A stretch of 64,000 bases of DNA from Trichopria drosophilae (taxonomy: Eukaryota > Arthropoda > Insecta > Hymenoptera > Diapriidae), in contig CM059582.1 in the NCBI GenBank assembly GCA_030407085.1, forward strand, positions 72,192,001-72,256,000, written 5' to 3'. The notes below the pieces were generated by a model. The model was not told the origin of the DNA and did no database searches. It saw only the letters and a program-made list of their open reading frames with translations. The position numbers were made by a program, and so were the translations under genes. This document shows, piece by piece, positions 57,341-64,000 of the stretch (position 1 is the first letter of the stretch; the number at the start of each line of letters is the position of its first letter).

Positions 57341-58146
57341 AGACTTTATATCTTTGGCATTGTAAACAAGTTTTACCCCAGTTAGATATATCGCGTGCAT
57401 GCTTGGCCAGACGTAGCGCTTTCGTATAACGCGATCAGTGACCTTGGGACTTGGATGTGCAGAGTTGTGAAAAAGTTTGAATACGCGTTCGCGCATTGAT
57501 TGGGGTATGAATGGGCGTAAAGTGCTTCCTGCTAGATCACAATAAATTGCCGTATGATCCGACCCCCATGTGATCTTTTTCAAGGATAATGATAAGTCGG
57601 TTGATTGCAACACGCGTTTTAAGTCTGCGTCGTTTTCCTGAGCTTCAGCGAGTTCAATGAGTCCTATGTCAGTAGGAAGAGCAATCGATTCTTCGCGAGA
57701 AAGAGCGTCGGCTACGACATTTTTTTTCCCAGGGATGTGTTTGATCGCAGTTGTAAATTGCGATATGAAACACAACTGTCGTTGTTGTCGGGGAGAAGCT
57801 TTGTCGAGCCGTTGCGAAAAAGCAAAGGTTAGAGGGTTATGATCAGTAGCGACTTCAAACGTTCGACCCTCTAAAAAGTGTCTAAAATATTTTATAGCCT
57901 CATAAACGGCAAGTAGCTCTCGATCATAAGCGCTGTAATTCCGTTGAGCTGGGTTAAGCTTTCGCGAAAAAATGCGAGAGGCTTCCACCCGCCTGCGGAG
58001 CGCTGTTCAAGGGAAGCTCCGATACCTGTGTCGGAAGCGTCGGTAACTAATCGCGTTTGCGCTTCAGGAGATGGATGCACTAAGAGTGTTGCATTAGAAA
58101 GGTCTCGTTTATTTGTTCGAATGCGGTTTCGGCTTCCGGGTTCCAT
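57341..58146 (-). pseudogene. Gypsy 2 RNase H and integrase zinc finger
   Basis: RNase H: DASDTGIGASLEQR, then a frame change near 57960, and FSRKLNPAQRNYSAYDRELL, EVATDHNPLTFAF and HIPGKKNVVADALSRE. The integrase zinc-finger region begins at LFHNSAHPSPKVTDRVIRKR. The C-x-x-C half is garbled by a frameshift near 57370. Confidence 0.85.
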
Positions 58147-58766
58147 GCGATGACACGTTTATCGTTTTTACGGGAATCTCGCAGGAATACGTTTAAGGGA
58201 GCTTGGGAATGAGCTGCATGGTGCAGACTTCTTCTGTAAAAGTTTACTGAGCCCATACATCGACGAAGCTCGACAACCGTTCGAGGCTTTGGAAATGTGT
58301 GAACGGCGTTGACTTTTTCTGCAGTTGGTTTAAATCCTTCAGAGTTGATGAGGTGGCCAAGGAATTCGAGTTCGCTTTTGCCAAATTGACATTTATCTAT
58401 ATTGATGCATAAAGCGAAATCTTTAAGACGTTGGAATACAATAGACAGATGCTTCTCGTGTTCCTCAGTGCTGCACGAAGCGATGAGAATATTATCCATG
58501 TATGCAAAGACGAATTCCAAATCACCTAATGCTTTAAAAATATACCTCTGAAAGGTTTGACCCGCGTTTCGTAGTCCGTAGGTCATCACGAGAGATTCGA
58601 AAAGGCCGAAAGGTATAATAACCGCGGTTTTTTCAATATCTTCGGGTGCGATGGGAATCTGGTGGTAAGCCATATGAAGGTCAATTTTGGAAAAGATGGA
58701 TTTTCCGTGGAGATTCACAGAGAAGTCATGTAAGTGAGGAGTTGGATATTTGTCGGGAATTGTCAC
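58080..58766 (-). pseudogene. Gypsy 2 reverse transcriptase palm, YMDN box
   Basis: Open frame with [39 protein letters not shown] (first Asp), [19 protein letters not shown] and [13 protein letters not shown]. The expected double aspartate reads Asp-Asn (codon for Asn at 58493-58491), which should inactivate the enzyme. Then come [20 protein letters not shown] and [14 protein letters not shown]. Confidence 0.9.
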
Positions 58767-59469
58767 TGCATTTAAGCGACGATAGTCTCCACAAATTCGC
58801 CACAGACCGCTCTTTTTTCCTGGGCATATGTATTGGTGATGCCCATGGGCTACTAGATGGACGACAAATCCCTGTTTCGAGCATTTGTTGGAATTGTGTT
58901 TTGGCTATTTTCAATTTGTCGGGAGCCAAGCGTCGTGCTCGTTCAGCAACGGGAGGTCCTTGTGTAAGGATATGGTGGCGCACTTGACATTTGGGGACGA
59001 AGGTGGATTGTGACAATCCTGTGACCTCAGGGAAGGCCGAAACGATTTTCGCGAATGGCGAGCTCTGATTTATGGTACTAATATCTGTTAAAGTCACTTT
59101 TCGATCAAATCCAGTCGTCATTAGACGGGTAAGTGGATCAGTCAGTTTTCGTTCGCGTAAATCTACATTAAGGCCGTAGCGTGCCAGCAAGTCTGCTCCT
59201 ATAATTGCGTAAGGGACTGCTGCTAGACAAAAATTCCACGATATTTTTCGTCTGAGGCCAAGGTTTAAATCTATTCGCTTTTCCCCAAAAGTAGTGATAC
59301 GTGTGTTGTTTGCCGCGAATAAAACTAAATCGGTGGGTTTATTTCGGGTATCCTTATCAACAGGGATCAGTGGTATGTCTGAGCCGGTGTCGACAAGAAA
59401 TGTTGTGACTGTTTCACGATCGCGAACGTGGAGACGCTTTGACACTTCGCCTAAACCGACAGTCTCCAT
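58726..59469 (-). pseudogene. Gypsy 2 protease and start of RT
   Basis: Protease: TTFLVDTGSDIPLIPVDKD and YAIIGADLLARYGLNVDLR. RT start: HHILTQGPPVAERARRLAPD and [21 protein letters not shown] frameshift follows before the RT palm near 58790-58770. Confidence 0.88.
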
Positions 59470-59483
59470 GCGGAACGGCGATC

Positions 59484-60428
59484 TTAGTTTTCTGGATTGT
59501 TATTTACACGATTTTTAGGTATCCAAGAACATGGATTGACGCATTTGCGTGCACGTTCGCTGAACTTGCGATGGAACCAACACTTTTGTGGCTGGTCTCG
59601 ACTGTTTGATCGTGTGCGAGAATTTTGTGAACGAGATCGTGATTTTGAGCGACTCCGAGAGTAATGATTAGATTGTTTAAAAGACTTAGATTTGAGCGAC
59701 GCAATCTCGCTGGTAAGCATATCAATTTTTTGTTCTATCGATGAAGTCTGAGGGTAATCGGATTTTACAGCCATTATATGAGAACTAGAAGATTGGGAAG
59801 ATTCTACAATTTGGTCTGCCAAATTTGCCAGCTCCTGAATGTCTGTTAGCCGTGAAGCAGCTAAAATTGCACGATGCTGTGAGGACAGCTGTTCAAGAAA
59901 AATAGGCTTCAGAACATCATTATTACACTGACCATCGTTCAAATTTCTAAGGCGTGCTAGGATAAGCGACGGTTTTCCTGAAGTTGATCCTTCGCCCTTA
60001 AGCAGTTGTCGCAGGCGTGCTTCCTCGGAAATCGAAAAATTAGAAATGATTCTTTTCTTAATCTGAGTATAGATATCAACCGGCCTCGGATCGGCCGCAA
60101 GGATATCTCTAATTCAAAAAACAATCTCGGAATCGAGCTCGGGAATCACAATATCGGCTTTTGTTGACTCTACGGTAATTCTAGAGCTCGCAAAAGATGC
60201 TTCAATTTGGATGAACCAAAGACTAGGATCGTTTGAGAAAAATTTAGGAATTTTTGGAATACGATATGAATCTACGCGATTCGCTCCCAATGCCCGAATT
60301 TCTGCCCTCGCTGACTGAAGGTCACGCGTTAACTGAGCAATTGTCTCATCCATGTCGGCCATCCCGAAAACTACGCGAAATGTCAAGTAAGCAAGTAAGA
60401 CCACTAAAACTAAATAAAATGGGAACAT
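59484..60428 (-). pseudogene. Gypsy 2 gag, frame-broken
   Basis: The N-terminal part (60428-60114) has DETIAQLTRDLQSARAEIRA and IPKIPKFFSNDPSLWFIQIE, the usual insect gag opening. The C-terminal part (59942-59484) has FLEQLSSQHRAILAASRLTD, an SR-rich linker and a single zinc-knuckle-like CWFHRKFSERARKCVNPC. The middle is in other frames. Confidence 0.8.
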
Positions 60429-61583
60429 ATAGTACGAATTTGCCCTTTAGGCTTAAATTTGAGCGTCCATATTAAAATAAGAAAAAACATAAAATTCGTT
60501 ATATTTAACACCTGATGTTTCGTTCATGATAGTATAAGACTGTCGACGATATATAGTACGAGATTAATAAATTATGTACATTAATTACATAAAAAACAAC
60601 AACATATGTGCGACAGTATCTTAATACGAAACCTGTTAAAATGCTTATTGACGTGTTTGTTTATAGATAATTACAATTTGAAAAATACTAGGCGATCAAT
60701 AATTTTTTAAAATAATATTGATTATTGAAAATAAAATGATACGTAATTCTGTAAATAACAAATAACTATTTAATATAGAACGTCGATATTAAGAAACTTT
60801 ATAATAAATTAATATCGAAAATTATCGAGACTTATTTTAATTAATTTTTGACTTTTAAGATAAAATGGAAAATTTAAAATACAAAAGTTGTCGCAGTACT
60901 TGGTGTTACGTCGGCGTCTATGAAATTTGGTGTCCTTCGGCGAAGTTCATTCGATGTTTGAAGGTCGGCTGGATCTGTCTGTATAAATTGTCGAAGGTGT
61001 TGTTGTATCGAGCATCTCACTTTGACTGGACGAGACTCTACTTGGCAGAACAAAATGGCGGAGATTGAAACGCTCTGTGAAGATCGAAGTATGACGTCAC
61101 GTCATGGCGTCTGCCCTTTTTCGAAGATCTTGATGCTCCAAATTTGAATCATTTAGAATCCAACGTCCTTTTTCTTCGGGTTCTATCTGTAGCAGTTCGG
61201 TGTAGTGATTTTTCTCCAGATCTTTGGATTCTCAATCATGCAAATGGGAATTGTTTAATTATATAAATTCCCCATTGTTTTGAATTTCAATGTTTTTCAG
61301 ATCCAGTATATCCTTGTTCACGCTCGAAAATACCGTTCCAACTTCGTTGCAAAATGGCGTCGGCATGCGAGTACCGCGTGGCGCGGGGTTGTAAGATTTT
61401 TCTTTTCAGATTTTCTTGAAAATTACGAATGAGACATGAAAAATATACATTTTCATGATAACTGCATTGATAATATTACACTTTAGCACGATTTTCTTTT
61501 TTGTCCATTGATTGATGCTGCATGAATTTGCGGATTTTCACACTTCTGAATTGATGTGTGCTTTTTCAGTCGCGGGTCACCAA
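60429..61583 (-). other. Gypsy 2 5' leader
   Basis: Next to the 5' LTR the minus strand reads TTGGTGACCCGCGACTG, the probable primer-binding site. The rest is a 1.1-kb AT-rich leader with no long coding frame. Confidence 0.6.
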
Positions 61584-61834
61584 TGTGGGATGGTTGCGGG
61601 GTCAAGGAAACCACAGCAGTAAGACACCACATATCATTGTATTTATTTTAGCAGTTATTGATGGACACTTCCTTACAACCGACTCGCGCGCGGTAACTGA
61701 ACATCACAGGATTAAGCACATATGTCGATACTAATCGGTATGGCTAATCGCAGCAGACTGACTACTTAATCGCACCGGAAATTTATCTATAACATTGCGC
61801 TATAGTGGGGGCAGCCGCAAGGCGCATCCCCACA
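61584..61834 (-). repeat. 5' LTR of the second Gypsy element
   Basis: Matches 56023-56272 almost perfectly; the AAGG duplication follows at 61835-61838. Confidence 0.93.
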
Positions 61835-61838
61835 AAGG

Positions 61839-62599
61839 GCTGTTCTATTTCGCTCTCTGACGGCGCTTCGCGAACTATAATTATTGACAAGTGTGGGTGC
61901 GTCTGTGTGAGCGTACGTGAGCGTGAGTATGTATAGGTCAGTTCGACGGGTTCGACGGGCGCTTCCCAGCGTTGCCAGATTGCGCCGAGACATGCTGGGG
62001 AGATACAGGCGAGCGCCGGCGGAAAATCTACAATCCATGCGCGTTAATATTTCAAATAAATTTCTGAGGGTCGAATTTTATCAGCAGTATTGCGATATTT
62101 ATCGAGGAAGACTGCGCAATGGTCGAGTGGTTAAAGCGTTCGCTCGCCGCGTATACTTTTTAGAGTTCACGTACTCGCAGATGCTTTCTTAACTTTTTTT
62201 ATTATTATTATTGTTTTTTTTTTTAATTATTATTACGCATGTGTAATGTAATTTCTTAAATGTCATTTTAATAATTTATTCGAAATTTTTTAAAATACAA
62301 TTTTTTAAAGGAATTTTTAATTCTTGAAATATACATTTTAAATCAATTGAAGGTAATTGTTGCAACTTATTTAGGCGAATATAACGTAAAAAGAAATTTA
62401 AACGTGTTTTCTTTACTTTTATTTACGCGAATCATTATTATCAGTTACATAAATGATTAGATAAATATATAGATAATAAGTTTTCTAAATTAGTATTAAA
62501 GAATAAATCATTTTTAAAAGTTAGAAAAATATCTCCAAAATGTTGTTACTTCTTCTTTATCAGCAAAAAAACCAAAAATAATCGGTAATAATACTTTTT
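61839..62599. other. Flank of Gypsy 2: GC-richer patch then AT-rich DNA
   Basis: 61839-62050 is GC-richer (GTTGCCAGATTGCGCCGAG and similar) and might be an old exon or promoter, but I find no motif. 62190-62599 is AT-rich and anonymous. Confidence 0.35.
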
Positions 62600-63198
62600 A
62601 CCGCTACAAAATGCTGACTAATGTTATGCAAAATGATTTGTCACTGTAATGCAACCATATTCTATTTCCAGTACTTTACATGTTATAACTATTAAATCTA
62701 ATTTTTATAAAATTTGTACATAACGTTTACAAAGAATTAATTTTATAACACTTTATAAAGTTTTTATATGAATCCACAAATTTTATACAATTTTGAAAAA
62801 ATTCTCCAGATAAGTAATACATTTGTTAAAATTCGTATAAAATTTGTTGGTCTGCATCAAAACATTATATAAACTCTATAAAATGTTTATACAATAATTT
62901 CTTTACAATGAAATTACATTTGTACTTGGGAATGAATAAATCTCAATATCTAAAATCTGGGTCGAAGTAATAAGAAAATATTGCCACAATGTTGCTTCTT
63001 CTCTAGCCGCAAAAAATCAAATTAATATCCGCTGATATACAAAATTATTTGTAGTTAAAGCATTTACACGTATTTATTGGCCAATAATTGAATTGTTCAA
63101 AAAATTCTTAAAAATAATTAAAATTAGAAAACACCACAACGACATTAGAACAATAATAATAAAAAGATAACACTTTTTCTAAATTAGTAATTTTCCTT

Positions 63199-63522
63199 TT
63201 GAAATTCTTCAATAAATTCAACTATAATTTTCAGTCTGAAAAAGTTCGGATACACGAACTTCATCCGCGAAGTGTAAAATTATTTCGATTAATAGATTCC
63301 AACTTTATAAAACCGGAATTTTTAAAAAACGTGAAAGACTTAAATATTAATGATCCACAAATTTTGTTAGAGAAGATTAGTTCCGGACCCGACTGCGATA
63401 AGACCATTCGAAGTTCCTCTGATGTGGAAGAAATTTGCGATACTTTGCTAAATTGTTACAAAATTTTATGCATTAATAGGTTAATGCGACCTCAATTAAT
63501 GATTTTTTTGTTATTTTTTTTA
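63199..63522 (+). other. Hypothetical open frame
   Basis: About 105 codons of unknown sequence (FRLIDSNFIKPEFLKNVKDL, EKISSGPDCDKTIRSSSDVE) run into a poly-G tract at 63523-63539. Composition is AT-rich. It may be a fragment of a transposon protein within the inverted repeat. No family recognised. Confidence 0.25.
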
Positions 63523-63700
63523 GGGGGGGGGGGGGGGGGCGCCCAGTGCTACCTTTAGTTAGCCCGTGGGGGAAGTGCTGACTTCCAGGTCCTCGTCCTA
63601 CCCCCTGGATAACGTTATTCGTCGCAGCAAGTCTTCAGGAAGCCTTGATACTATGAAAAACGGCAAACGGAAGCGGCCCCAGGTTTGGAGGTACCCGGTT
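63523..63700 (+). mobile_element. GC-rich insertion headed by a 17-base G run, possibly a LINE terminus
   Basis: The block from the G run to about 63700 is strongly GC-rich within AT-rich DNA and has no coding frame. It resembles R1-type untranslated regions in composition and in its G run (compare 39851-39861). No target duplication was found. Confidence 0.3.
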
Positions 63701-64000
63701 TGGACTCCTAACTTTATAAAGTGTTATAGAATTAATTCTTTGTAAACGCTGTGTACAAATTTTTGTAAAAACTTTACCAAACATTTCTATCACTACTGAT
63801 TTAGAAAATGCGTTATCTTTTTATTATCACTTTCATAAAGTCGTTGTCGTGGCGTTTGTTAATTTCAATTATTTTTAAGCATTTGTTAATATGTCGTTAA
63901 AAGTATTTTATAATCATAACTTTTAAAGTATTGGAAATAATATAATTGCATTAGTGACAAATCATTTTGAATAACAGTAGTTACCATTTTGTCGGCAAAA

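Larger units (their letters stand above)
56023..61834 (-). mobile_element. Full-length Ty3/Gypsy element (5.8 kb), minus strand
   Basis: LTRs 56023-56272 (250 bp) and 61584-61834 (251 bp) begin TGTGGG and end CCCCACA on the plus strand. AAGG flanks both sides (56019-56022, 61835-61838). By eye they differ by five substitutions and one indel, about 98 % identical, so the insertion is recent. On the minus strand: leader, gag, protease, RT, RNase H, integrase, no env. Several frameshifts and an altered catalytic box show it is defective. Confidence 0.95.
62600..64000. repeat. Shuffled inverted repeat running off the window
   Basis: Three segments on the left recur inverted on the right: 62600-62690 against about 63910-64000 (CAAAATGATTTGTCACT), 62706-62765 against about 63704-63765 (GTTTACAAAGAATTAATT), and 63105-63195 against about 63790-63880 (AATAAAAAGATAAC). 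The order differs, so this is a rearranged foldback structure. The right edge is cut by the window end. Confidence 0.6.

Noticed and set aside
62112..62180. tRNA-like segment with an A-box (TGGTCGAGTGG) and pairing CTGCG/CGCAG ends
   Set aside because: No convincing B box and no cloverleaf with a proper anticodon stem; at most a decayed tRNA or SINE head.
1..64000. CRISPR arrays, bacterial operons, rRNA genes
   Set aside because: No regularly spaced identical repeats with unique spacers and no rRNA motifs; the DNA is eukaryotic. The 30-bp array at 53801 has no spacers.

Overview
The window is AT-rich animal DNA, almost certainly from an insect and plausibly an ant or other hymenopteran (inferred from the mix of R1, BEL/Pao, P/THAP, piggyBac-like and Polinton remnants). 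It is a transposon graveyard. No complete host gene is visible. Most GC-rich blocks are dead mobile elements, and host-like content is limited to a few weak exon candidates (4759-4884, 5648-5796) and one 50-codon ORF.

Layout: 1-2510 holds a transposon-associated protein fragment cut by an R1-clade LINE. 2511-5963 is mostly anonymous AT-rich DNA. 5964-44854 is one nested structure. The outermost layer is a palindromic TTAA-flanked (piggyBac-like) element whose two arms lie at 5964-6780 and 44357-44854. Inside it is a minus-strand Ty3/Gypsy element with an env remnant. Its 650-bp LTRs are 37 kb apart (6786-7437 and 43698-44351) and carry matching CCCAT target duplications. Between its integrase and env sits a minus-strand P-element-like (THAP) transposase gene, with exons at 32756-32898, 26811-26928, 24908-26595 and 14292-14656. 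That gene is itself split by an R2-type LINE (27740-32755), a duplicated Copia derivative and, in its last intron, a 7.07-kb BEL/Pao element (17055-24128, TSD ACATG). The Gypsy integrase and pol spacer are further cut by a 2.3-kb DNA element carrying a MITE and by a 402-bp R1 tail with a 13-bp TSD.

44855-56018 is mainly anonymous. It holds a Polinton major-capsid fragment, an AT-rich inverted repeat, and a second TTAA-flanked palindromic element (53173-54908) nested in a larger inverted repeat. 56023-61834 is a second, younger minus-strand Gypsy element with 250-bp LTRs and TSD AAGG. 61835-64000 is AT-rich with a shuffled inverted repeat that runs off the window.

Every autonomous element is broken by stops, frameshifts or altered reverse-transcriptase catalytic residues. 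The most unusual item is the pol of the large Gypsy element. Between RNase H and integrase it encodes a long hydrophilic spacer, then a segment that reads like a macro (ADP-ribose hydrolase, TARG1/Poa1-like) domain. Removing the 402-bp R1 insertion plus one TSD copy leaves this frame continuous with RNase H and integrase.

All similarity calls are from reading translations by eye; no database search was run.
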